Shown here: positions 13,532 to 20,992 of the stretch, piece after piece
How positions within the stretch are numbered: position 1 is the first letter of the stretch
How the letters are laid out: each line of letters begins with the position of its first letter
Translations under genes and position numbers: made by a program
The notes under the pieces: model-generated
What the model was told of the DNA's origin: nothing
Database searches by the model: none
Seen by the model: the letters and a program-made list of their open reading frames with translations, nothing else
Assembly (NCBI GenBank): GCA_026004535.1
Contig: BPJI01000001.1
Coordinates: 388,523-431,423 of the forward strand
Length of the DNA: 42,901 nt
Direction of reading: 5' to 3'
Origin: Candidatus Parcubacteria bacterium
GTDB lineage: Bacteria; Patescibacteriota; Minisyncoccia; UBA6257; HR35

Positions 13532-14139
13532 TATTTTTGGATTTTAAAAAAGAAGCAGAATCTGCCCGAAACAAAGAAAAAATAAAAGAATTTAAATTAG
13601 CTGCTAATGAACTAATTAAAGAATATAATACCGCTAATCGCGAAAACAGATTTATAGTAGGTGGGGCAATAGAAATTTTGTTTTCTGTGCTCCTTAAATC
13701 ATTAAATTTTAGAGTCAAATGGTTAAGTGGAGAAATGAGATATGATTTAATGATTGATAATATTGGTTTTTCTTTAAAAACGAATTTCACAGGTAATGGA
13801 GATATAAGACTTATTAATATTTTAGGTAATAAAGAGGCAAAATGGGAGGAGCCAACAATTTTCTTAATAAGCGGTATAGGAATGTGTTATTCTGATCCTG
13901 AGATAGGAAATTTTCAAACTAAACATACAAACGATGCCTTGACAATTAATGTTAAACAAATTATAAATTTTGTTAAAAATCATCCTCAATTTTTGATAAA
14001 GATTATCTTGAAGAAAAAACAAAGAGATATACAAAATAGTACTAAAACTGCAAGCATGGATGTTGCTAAGGTTATTTTAGAAAAAATTCAAAGTAGACAT
14101 TTGATAAAATATATTAAAGACATTATAAAAAATAGGTAA
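13495..14139 (+). CDS. Putative type II restriction endonuclease
   Basis: A 214-residue protein overlapping the methyltransferase by 37 bases. I do not recognise a named family. A plausible PD-(D/E)XK core is visible: E60 (GGAIEILFSVL), D84 (RYDLMI) and SLK with K95 (GFSLKTNF), followed by strand-helix segments. The position directly behind a beta-class methyltransferase is what suggests an endonuclease; the motif match is weak on its own. The start could be ATG 13495 or a later in-frame codon, since the overlap is long. It could alternatively be a DNA-binding accessory protein. Confidence 0.55.
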   Translation: MVEKETYEKARLIFLDFKKEAESARNKEKIKEFKLAANELIKEYNTANRENRFIVGGAIEILFSVLLKSLNFRVKWLSGEMRYDLMIDNIGFSLKTNFTGNGDIRLINILGNKEAKWEEPTIFLISGIGMCYSDPEIGNFQTKHTNDALTINVKQIINFVKNHPQFLIKIILKKKQRDIQNSTKTASMDVAKVILEKIQSRHLIKYIKDIIKNR

Positions 14140-14140
14140 G

Positions 14141-14833
14141 ATGAAAACTGGGGTGGCGACAATTCCTTTAGATTATGGTAAATGTCCTCCTTGGCTCTTT
14201 AAAAGAATCAAAACCCTTGGTGGAATAATGGCTGAATTAATGATTGAAGAATTTGGTGTTGATGAATTTTTAAAAAGACTTTCTCATCCAGCTTGGTTTC
14301 AATCATTTGGTTCTTTACTTGCCTTTGATTGGAATTCTTCAGGACTTTCGGTTGTTTTAACTGCTGCTTTAAAAGCCTCTTTTAAAGAAAGAAATTTAGG
14401 AGTTTACGTTGCTGGCGGCAAAGGAAAAACTTCAAGGAAAACACCTGACGAACTTTTAATTATTGGTGAAAAAATTGGTCTTAATGGTGCAAAATATGCT
14501 CAAATTTCAAAATTGGTTGCTAAAATTGATAATTCATTGATTCAAGATGGATTTAGTCTCTATCATCATACTTTTTTTGTTACTGAAAAAGGGAATTGGG
14601 CTGTGATTCAACAAGGAATGAATACAGGATCGAGTAAAGCAAGAAGATATCATTGGCTAAGCCACGGATTACCACGGATTAATAAAAGCCACGGATTAAC
14701 ACGGATGGATATGAACCACGGATTCACACAGATTAATAAAAGCCACGGATTAACACGGATGGATATGAACCACGGATTCACACAGATTAATAAAAGCCAC
14801 GGATTAACACGGATAAATAAAACCACGGATTAA
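14141..14833 (+). CDS. DUF763 protein, N-terminal part (gene split by a repeat array)
   Basis: Residues 1-172 match the start of DUF763 proteins: GVATIPLDYGKCPPWLFKRI, LSHPAWFQSFGSLLAFDWNS, GVYVAGGKGKTSRKTPDEL and NWAVIQQGMN ending ARRYHWLS. The remaining residues (SHGLTRMDMNHGFTQIN and similar) are translated CCACGGATTAACACGGAT repeats, and the frame ends inside the array at TAA 14831. The rest of the family domain continues in another frame from 14857. DUF763 proteins are widespread in archaea and some bacteria; I cannot assign a biochemical role. The split makes a pseudogene likely, unless two polypeptides are made or the repeat count is misassembled. Confidence 0.75.
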   Translation: MKTGVATIPLDYGKCPPWLFKRIKTLGGIMAELMIEEFGVDEFLKRLSHPAWFQSFGSLLAFDWNSSGLSVVLTAALKASFKERNLGVYVAGGKGKTSRKTPDELLIIGEKIGLNGAKYAQISKLVAKIDNSLIQDGFSLYHHTFFVTEKGNWAVIQQGMNTGSSKARRYHWLSHGLPRINKSHGLTRMDMNHGFTQINKSHGLTRMDMNHGFTQINKSHGLTRINKTTD

Positions 14834-15022
14834 CACAGACAGATATTTGTCAATCTATGGATAATTATCCACATACAGTGTCTCAATATAATCCGCGTGA
14901 ATCAGTGGACCAATATAATTCGTGCAAATCCGTGGACGAATATAATCCGTGCAAATCCGTGGACGAATATAATCCGTGTAAATCAGTGGACCAATATAAT
15001 CGGCGCAAATCCGTGGATTTAA
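14655..15022. repeat. CCACGGATTAACACGGAT palindromic array inside the DUF763 gene
   Basis: About seven or eight forward copies of (AG)CCACGGATTAACACGGAT, including two near-identical longer blocks at 14690-14800, are followed after a turn (about 14835-14870) by about six inverted copies (ATAATCCGTGTAAATCAGTGGA). The array sits between RRYHWLS and EEPHSGI, which are normally close together in this family. Forward and inverted halves could form a stem over 150 bases long. Confidence 0.85.
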
Positions 15023-15540
15023 CTGAAGAGCCTCATTCAGGTATTGCTTCTGATATTTTTTTGAAAAAAGTTTTGAATTTAACTGCTAAAGAAAGTAAAG
15101 GAAATAAAGAAGGGATGATTAAAGTCTTAAATGAAGAACCAAAAATTGAAAAAGAGATTGTTAAAATTTTTGGGCAACCAGAAAAAACATTATTCTTGCC
15201 TAATATTGAATTTCATTACCACCCAGTTGTTGAAGAAAAATTCGACTTAAAAAGATTAAATAAAATAATTGCCAAGGCAAAATTTTTACAACCAAAAACA
15301 ATGGAAGAAATTTTATTAATTGAAGGAGTTGGACCAAAAACAATCAGAGCCTTATCTTTAGCTTCAGAATTAATTTATGGAGCCAAACCTTCTTTTGAAG
15401 ATCCAGCTCGTTATACGTTTGCTCACGGTGGCAAAGACGGAACTCCTTACCCAGTTGATCGTCAAACCTATGATGAAACAATAAAAATTTTTAATAGAGC
15501 TTTATTGATTTCCAGACAAAAGAAACTATTCATAAATTAA
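14857..15540 (+). CDS. DUF763 protein, C-terminal part with a helix-hairpin-helix motif
   Basis: After about 52 repeat-derived residues (VDEYNPCKS and similar) the frame enters the conserved second half of DUF763 at EEPHSGIASDIFLKKVLNLTA. A helix-hairpin-helix motif (LLIEGVGPKTIRALSLASEL), usually a non-specific DNA backbone contact, lies near the C-terminus, followed by YTFAHGGKDGTPYPVDRQTY. This half is in a different frame from the N-terminal part. If transcribed alone from ATG 14857 it would lack the N-terminal domain. It probably represents the 3' part of a broken gene. Confidence 0.7.
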   Translation: MDNYPHTVSQYNPRESVDQYNSCKSVDEYNPCKSVDEYNPCKSVDQYNRRKSVDLTEEPHSGIASDIFLKKVLNLTAKESKGNKEGMIKVLNEEPKIEKEIVKIFGQPEKTLFLPNIEFHYHPVVEEKFDLKRLNKIIAKAKFLQPKTMEEILLIEGVGPKTIRALSLASELIYGAKPSFEDPARYTFAHGGKDGTPYPVDRQTYDETIKIFNRALLISRQKKLFIN

Positions 15541-15555
15541 GACGTCGTACGTCTT

Positions 15556-15785
15556 AAATACAGAAGGGACAGAAACTGACACTTAATGAACGGAACAGAT
15601 AGAAATAAATACGTAACAAACAGAAACGGACACGGAAAAAACGGAATGAATGGAAGCGGACATGGAAGGAATAGAACGAACGGAAATAATTCTTCCGTTC
15701 GTTCCGATGATTCTGTGTCCGTTTCCGATTATTCCGCTTTAATTTCTAATAGGTCTGCGTTAATTACGTATTTTTCTGTGTTTTA
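15556..15785. repeat. CGGAAC-family palindromic region before the DNA glycosylase gene
   Basis: Forward units (AACGGAACAGA, GGACACGGAA, AACGAACGGAA) lead into a perfect 12-bp hairpin GAACGAACGGAA-ATAATTC-TTCCGTTCGTTC (15674-15704). Inverted units (GTGTCCGTTTCCGA, TTCCGC) then run up to the next gene. The track ORF 15586-15786 is translated repeat. The same family is inserted in frame in the glycerate kinase gene at about 17521-17645. Confidence 0.8.
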
Positions 15786-16520
15786 ATGAAATTGAAAAGA
15801 GATTTTTTTACTCAACCAACTCTCAAAGTGGCTAAAAAACTTTTAGGCAAATATATTGTTAGAAAATATAGAGGTAAATTATTAATCGGTAAAATTGTTG
15901 AGACCGAAGCTTATATTGGACCAAAAGATAAAGCTTCTCATGCTTACTCAAACAAAGAACAGCCTGAAAAAGAGAAATTAAAAATTATTGATCAAAATTG
16001 GCAAAGAATTAAAAATTATGTTGAAAATAGAGAAAGATTTATCAAAAGAATTTTAAAACTTAAAAATGCTAAAGTAACCAAAAGAAATTTAGCTGAATAT
16101 TTAAAAGGAGGACATATTTATATTTACTTAGTTTATGGTAATTATTATCAATTAAATATAACTACTTATAAAGAAGGCTATCCTGAATGTGTTTTAATTA
16201 GAAGTTTGGAGCCAGTGGCCACAGATTTACACGGATTAAATATGGCCACAGATTTACACAGATATAAACGACGATTATTAAAGGTTAATATAATACCCAA
16301 TGGTCCAGGTAAATTATGTCAATATCTAAAATTAGATTCTTCTTTTTGGGGTGAAGATGTCTATCAAAGTGAAAGAATTTGGTTAGAAGATAATTCATCA
16401 TTAATTTCTTCAAGTGATATAATTAAAACAAAAAGAATTGGCATTGATTATGCTGGTGATGATGCTAATTTACCTTGGAGATTTTACCTTAAAAATAATA
16501 AATGGATATCAAAAAAGTAG
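15786..16520 (+). CDS. 3-methyladenine DNA glycosylase (AAG/MPG family)
   Basis: A 244-residue base-excision repair enzyme of the AAG fold that removes alkylated purines. The N-terminus has FTQPTLKVAKKLLGKYIVR and the catalytic segment IVETEAYIGPKDKASHAY, where the second Glu is the general base. GGHIYIYLVYGNYYQLNI and IPNGPGKLCQYL match the later conserved blocks. Two extra segments are present: about 40 charged residues between SHAYSNKE and VTKRN, and an in-frame CCACAGATTTACACGGAT repeat (VATDLHGLNMATDLH, about 16213-16263) after the LIRSLEP strand. It is more than 40 residues longer than typical bacterial members. It begins in the frame directly after the CGGAAC repeats. Confidence 0.88.
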   Translation: MKLKRDFFTQPTLKVAKKLLGKYIVRKYRGKLLIGKIVETEAYIGPKDKASHAYSNKEQPEKEKLKIIDQNWQRIKNYVENRERFIKRILKLKNAKVTKRNLAEYLKGGHIYIYLVYGNYYQLNITTYKEGYPECVLIRSLEPVATDLHGLNMATDLHRYKRRLLKVNIIPNGPGKLCQYLKLDSSFWGEDVYQSERIWLEDNSSLISSSDIIKTKRIGIDYAGDDANLPWRFYLKNNKWISKK

Positions 16521-16531
16521 ATAAGTTCTAA

Positions 16532-17899
16532 ATGATTATAAAAAATTTTAATCAATTGGCAATTAATAAAGAAAGAAAAATTGCTTTGGCAATGATTGAG
16601 AATGGTTTAAAAGCTTTGAATTATAGAAAAGTTATTCAAGAAAAATTCTTCAATAAATATTTAGATAAAGTTAAAAAATATAAAAATGTCTATTTAATTG
16701 GTTTTGGAAAAGGCTCAGCTCAGGTCGCTAACATTCTAAAAAGGAAAATTAAATTTAGAGAAATTTATGTTATTGATGTCATTGGTAAATATTATCGAGG
16801 AACCCATCCTCTGCCTTCATTAAAGAATTATCAATTTACAAAAAAAATTATTGAAAGATTTTCAGGACAATTAACAAAAAATGATTTAGTAATTGTTGTC
16901 GTTTGTGGCGGTGGTTCAGCAATGTTAGTTCAGCCAAAAATTTCATTGAAACAATATATTCAAATTAATCAACAACTTTTAAAATCGGGAGCGAATATTT
17001 ATGAAATGAATACAATTAGAAAGCATTTGGATTTGGTTAAAGGTGGGGGTTTGGCAAAGATTTTATATCCAGCAAAACTTATAAGTTTAATTTTTTCTGA
17101 CGTGCCAGGTAATGATTTAAGTTTTATTGCTTCGGGGCCAACGGTTAAGGATAAAACAACAATTAAAGATGCTTTAGGAATAATAAAAAAATATAAATTA
17201 AAAATAAAAAAAGAAGACTTAATTGAGACGCCGAAAGAAAATAAATATTTTCAAAATATTAAAAACTTATTAGTTTTGAGTAATTTAACGGCTTTAAGAA
17301 CAATGAAAGAAAAAGCAGAAAGATTAGGCCTGAAAGCAAAAATTTTAACTGATAATTTAAGAGGCGATGTTAAAGATGTAGCGAAATTTTTATTAACGGA
17401 AATAAAAAATTTTAAAGGAAATATTTTATTAGCTGGAGGCGAAACAACTGTTAAGGTAAAAGGACAGGGAAAGGGAGGAAGGAATCAAGAATTAGTAATA
17501 TGGTTTTTAAAGTACTTAGCGGAAGAAACGGACTTAACGCGGAATGTGCGGAATTATCGGAACATCAATAACAATTTAGGCCAAAATATATCTATCTATT
17601 CCGTTTCTTCCGTTCGTTCCGTGTCCGTTTCCGGTATTTCCGTACCATCTTCTATTTTAATTATTTCAATTAATTCTGATGGTTGGGATAACACTCCTTT
17701 TGCTGGAGCAATTGGTGATAAAATTACTTTAGAAAAATTAAAAAGATTAAATTTAGATGTTGATTATTTTTTAAACAATAATAATAGTTATGCTTTTTTT
17801 AGAAAGGTTAAAGATGGGATAATAACAGGCAGATTATCAATTAATGTTTCTGATTTAATTCTGGTCTATAATTTAAACAATGATCGAGGAACTTCATGA
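16532..17899 (+). CDS. Glycerate 2-kinase (DUF4147/MOFRL family)
   Basis: A 455-residue enzyme phosphorylating glycerate with ATP. The N-terminal domain has VYLIGFGKGSAQVANIL, THPLPSLKNYQ, VVVVCGGGSAMLVQP, MNTIRKHLDLVKGGGLA and SDVPGNDLSFIASGPTV. The MOFRL domain has LLAGGETTVKVKGQGKGGRNQE and later INSDGWDNTPFAGAIGD. Between them about 42 residues (ETDLTRNVRN to SVSGISVPSS) are translated CGGAAC/GTTCCG palindrome, in frame. The product 2-phosphoglycerate enters lower glycolysis. Its end overlaps the transketolase start by 20 bases, so the two are probably co-transcribed. Confidence 0.9.
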   Translation: MIIKNFNQLAINKERKIALAMIENGLKALNYRKVIQEKFFNKYLDKVKKYKNVYLIGFGKGSAQVANILKRKIKFREIYVIDVIGKYYRGTHPLPSLKNYQFTKKIIERFSGQLTKNDLVIVVVCGGGSAMLVQPKISLKQYIQINQQLLKSGANIYEMNTIRKHLDLVKGGGLAKILYPAKLISLIFSDVPGNDLSFIASGPTVKDKTTIKDALGIIKKYKLKIKKEDLIETPKENKYFQNIKNLLVLSNLTALRTMKEKAERLGLKAKILTDNLRGDVKDVAKFLLTEIKNFKGNILLAGGETTVKVKGQGKGGRNQELVIWFLKYLAEETDLTRNVRNYRNINNNLGQNISIYSVSSVRSVSVSGISVPSSILIISINSDGWDNTPFAGAIGDKITLEKLKRLNLDVDYFLNNNNSYAFFRKVKDGIITGRLSINVSDLILVYNLNNDRGTS

Positions 17900-18743
17900 T
17901 GAAAAGGTGAAATTTTTAGAAGAGAAAGCAAATGAAATAAGACAATTGATAATTGAAATGCTTTTAGAGGCTGGTTCTGGTCATTCTGCTGGACCATTAG
18001 GAATGGCTGATATTTTTTCAGCTTTTTATTTTCATATTTTACGTCATGATCCTCAAAATCCTGATTGGCCTGATAGAGATAGATTAATTTTATCTAATGG
18101 TCATATTTGTCCTGTTCGCTATGCAGCAATGGCACTTGCTGGTTATTTTCCGATTGAAGAATTAAAAACTTTAAGAAAAATAGATTCTCGTCTTCAAGGT
18201 CATCCTCATCGAACAACACTTCCAGGAGTAGAAACCAGTTCAGGTCCATTAGGCGAAGGAATTTCTCAAGCAATTGGTATTGCTTATGCTGGAATTTTAG
18301 ATAAAAAAGATTATCATGTTTATTGTCTTACTTCTGATGGTGAGCATCAAGAGGGAAATACCTGGGAAGCCTATATGTGGCTTGGCAAAAATCCTTTACC
18401 TAATTTAACAATAATAATTGATCGAAACTACATTCAAATTGATGGAGTAACTGAAGATGTTATGCCCCTTGAACCATTAAAACAAAAACTAGAATCTTTT
18501 GGACTCCATGTTTTAGAAGTTGATGGTCATAATATTCGTTCTTTTGTTGATGCAATTAGAGAAACTAAATCAGAATGGAGAAGAACTTCAGTTATTATTG
18601 CTTATACAATTCCAGGAAAAGGAGTAAGTTTTATGGAAAAGAAATTTGAATGGCACGGTAAGCCACCAAACAAAGAAGAAGCCAAAAAAGCTTTAGATGA
18701 ATTAAGAACATTAGGAGGAAAAATAATTAGTGAGCATCAGTAA
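17880..18743 (+). CDS. Transketolase, N-terminal (TPP-binding) subunit
   Basis: A 287-residue protein equal to the first third of full transketolase. It has EAGSGHSAGPLGMADIFSAF, DRLILSNGHICPVRYAAMA, GHPHRTTLPGVETSSGPLGE and the TPP/Mg site SDGEHQEGNTWEA to IIIDRNYIQIDG. It needs the C-terminal subunit encoded at 19959-20978 to move two-carbon units in the non-oxidative pentose phosphate pathway. Split transketolases occur in archaea and several bacterial groups. The two halves are normally adjacent; here a secreted protein gene lies between them. Confidence 0.93.
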   Translation: MIEELHDEKVKFLEEKANEIRQLIIEMLLEAGSGHSAGPLGMADIFSAFYFHILRHDPQNPDWPDRDRLILSNGHICPVRYAAMALAGYFPIEELKTLRKIDSRLQGHPHRTTLPGVETSSGPLGEGISQAIGIAYAGILDKKDYHVYCLTSDGEHQEGNTWEAYMWLGKNPLPNLTIIIDRNYIQIDGVTEDVMPLEPLKQKLESFGLHVLEVDGHNIRSFVDAIRETKSEWRRTSVIIAYTIPGKGVSFMEKKFEWHGKPPNKEEAKKALDELRTLGGKIISEHQ

Positions 18744-18744
18744 A

Positions 18745-19947
18745 ATGTTAAATAATTTTAAAAAAATTTTAATTACAGTAATTATTGTCTCAATTTTATT
18801 TTCTTTTTTAAACGTTAATTTAACTATTTCTGAAGAAATGGTTAAATGTCAATTTAAAAGACATCTTTTCCCTGGCTTAAAAGGTGACGATGTTAAGTGC
18901 TTACAAACTTTTTTAAAACAATCAGGCTATTTTAGTGGTCCTGTTACTGGCTATTACGATGATTTAACTAAAGAAGCTGTAATAGAATGGCAGAAGACAA
19001 ACAATATATTTCCTGCTCATGGTTATTTTACTTTAGCTTCTAGAAAATTCTATCTAAATTTAATTAATAAACAGCAATTAACAAATCAGATTAAACAACA
19101 AGAACAATATAGATTGGTTTTACCGGAAATCAAAGATGACGAAATAATAATTGATAACGATGATGGTTTTAATCAAATAGATCTTTATTTTAAACATATT
19201 TTTATTGATAATATTCCTAAAATTGATTATAATGAATTAGAACGACTTTTTAAAACAGAACCTTTTTCTTTAGAATTTTTAATTGATAAGACATTAAATA
19301 ATGAAAATTTTGATAAACAGTTGATTAAACAAAAAACAGAACTATTTGAAAATTTTTATAAACAAAGATTATCAATTCTCAAAAAAGTATCAATTAGTAA
19401 AAATTTAATAGATTTACACAAAACCTTCATAGTAAGTGATATTCTTTCACAAGAGTTAGTTACTAAATTTAATGATTATTTGGATGGAAAAGTATCCAAA
19501 GAAGACTTTGATAAATATTATAAAGAATACAAGGAAAAAATCAATTTTCTCAAAACTTCATTTAATTTAGCTTCGGTAAAATATTCCAATAATACAAAAG
19601 ATTTATTGTCTTTATTAATGGGTTTTTTGATTAAACCAGCTTTTGCTCAAACCAGTTTGGTTTTTAAACCTTTTGGCGGACGTATCTTATTTACTCTAAT
19701 CTGTTCTTGTAACCTTGGGCGATTAATTTATGTTGGCCCACCAAGGCTAATTACATTATTTGTTCCACTTGGCTTTGAAGCCTCTCCTCTGGTATATTTA
19801 TGGAAAAATACATATACGCCTGGTGTTTGGTTATTAGGCTTAACTTTTCATATCCCAGTTTCGTGTCTTATTATTACATCATCTGCATGTGCTCCTGTGG
19901 GCTCAGGATCATTAATTTATATGACCGGAACAAGTTTAATACCGTAA
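18745..19947 (+). CDS. Secreted peptidoglycan-binding protein with Parcubacteria-type C-terminal domain
   Basis: About 400 residues. A signal peptide or anchor (ILITVIIVSILFSFLNVNL, about residues 7-28) is followed by a PG_binding_1 domain (LFPGLKGDDVKCLQTFLKQS, DDLTKEAVIEWQKTNNI). A charged helical middle (about 110-280) follows, then a hydrophobic stretch ending PAFAQ, and a Cys-rich C-terminal domain (FGGRILFTLICSC, GVWLLGLTFHIPVSC). I associate this FGGR-CxC domain with Parcubacteria, from memory. The track start is GTG 18730; ATG 18745 gives a better signal peptide. The gene sits between the transketolase halves, an odd place for an envelope protein. Confidence 0.75.
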   Translation: MLNNFKKILITVIIVSILFSFLNVNLTISEEMVKCQFKRHLFPGLKGDDVKCLQTFLKQSGYFSGPVTGYYDDLTKEAVIEWQKTNNIFPAHGYFTLASRKFYLNLINKQQLTNQIKQQEQYRLVLPEIKDDEIIIDNDDGFNQIDLYFKHIFIDNIPKIDYNELERLFKTEPFSLEFLIDKTLNNENFDKQLIKQKTELFENFYKQRLSILKKVSISKNLIDLHKTFIVSDILSQELVTKFNDYLDGKVSKEDFDKYYKEYKEKINFLKTSFNLASVKYSNNTKDLLSLLMGFLIKPAFAQTSLVFKPFGGRILFTLICSCNLGRLIYVGPPRLITLFVPLGFEASPLVYLWKNTYTPGVWLLGLTFHIPVSCLIITSSACAPVGSGSLIYMTGTSLIP

Positions 19948-19958
19948 CATATTTAATA

Positions 19959-20978
19959 ATGCTTAATCCCAAACTAAAATTAAATCCCAAAATTTTTGAT
20001 CAAGAGGTTGAACAAAAACCAATCAGAGATGGTTATGGTGATGCTTTAGTTGAACTTGGTGAAAAAAATCCTAATGTTGTTGTTTTAACTGCTGACTTAA
20101 CTGAATCAACTCGATCTAATAAATTTGCTGAAAAATTTCCCCAAAGATTTATTGAATGTGGCGTAGCTGAACAAAATATGGCTGGAATTGCTGCTGGTTT
20201 AGGTGTAAGTGGAAAAATTGCTTTTATTTCTTCTTATGCAGCTTTTTCTCCTGGTAAAAATTGGGAAACAATCAGAACAACAATAGTTTATAATGATTCC
20301 AATGTAAAAATTGCTGGTCATCATTCAGGTATTGTCACTGGTCCTGATGGTGCTACTCATCAAGCAACTGAAGATATTGCTATTACCAGATGCTGGCCAA
20401 ATATAAGGGTTATTTCTCCTTGTGACTATTGGGAAGCAAAAAAAGCAACATTATATTCAGCAGAAGTTTATGGTCCGTTTTATATCAGATATGTAAGAGA
20501 TAAAACACCAATAATAACAACAGAAGAGACTCCTTTTAGATTCGGTAAGATTGAAGAATTCTGGGTACCACAGACTAACGCAGACAAAAATTTAGTTGCA
20601 GTGTTTGCAACTGGCCATTTAGTCTATCAAGCACTTTTAGCTGCTAAAGACTTGGAAGAGGAGGGAATAGATGTTTATGTTTTAAATGTTCATACAATCA
20701 AACCACTTGATGTTGAAAAAATTTTTGAAATTACTAAAAAAGTTAAAGGAATCATTACTTTAGAAGATCATCAAGTTCAAGGTGGAATGGGAAGTGCTAT
20801 TGGTGAAGCTTTAATGAATATTGATTTTCAAAGACAATATGGATTTTTTTCTATTCCACCAATAAAATTTTTAGGACTTCAAAATACTTTTGCTGAATCA
20901 GGCAACCCTGATGAATTAATTCAAAAATATGGAATGAATAAAGAAGCAGTAAAAAGGGCTGTCAAAGAACTTATTTAA
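19959..20978 (+). CDS. Transketolase, C-terminal (pyrimidine-binding) subunit
   Basis: A 339-residue protein with DGYGDALVELGEKNPNVVVL, the catalytic Glu region FIECGVAEQNMAGIAAGLG, ISSYAAFSPGKNWETIR and GPDGATHQATEDIA, then a transketolase C-terminal domain (LVAVFATGHLVYQALLAA, GIITLEDHQVQGGMGSAIGE). The longer track start at 19800 reads back into the preceding gene; ATG 19959 (MLNPKLKLNPKIF) is right. It pairs with the subunit at 17880. A short CAGACTAACGCAGAC motif is read in frame as QTNAD. glmS follows 14 bases later. Confidence 0.93.
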   Translation: MLNPKLKLNPKIFDQEVEQKPIRDGYGDALVELGEKNPNVVVLTADLTESTRSNKFAEKFPQRFIECGVAEQNMAGIAAGLGVSGKIAFISSYAAFSPGKNWETIRTTIVYNDSNVKIAGHHSGIVTGPDGATHQATEDIAITRCWPNIRVISPCDYWEAKKATLYSAEVYGPFYIRYVRDKTPIITTEETPFRFGKIEEFWVPQTNADKNLVAVFATGHLVYQALLAAKDLEEEGIDVYVLNVHTIKPLDVEKIFEITKKVKGIITLEDHQVQGGMGSAIGEALMNIDFQRQYGFFSIPPIKFLGLQNTFAESGNPDELIQKYGMNKEAVKRAVKELI

Positions 20979-20992
20979 AATTAATATAACTA

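Noticed and set aside
15586-15786. Track ORF MNGTDRNKYVTNRNGHG...
   Set aside because: It is entirely CGGAAC-family repeat read in frame, with low-complexity Asn/Gly/Ser content and no family match.
20979-20992. glmS ribozyme upstream of glmS
   Set aside because: Only 14 bases separate the transketolase stop from the glmS start, too little for the ribozyme.
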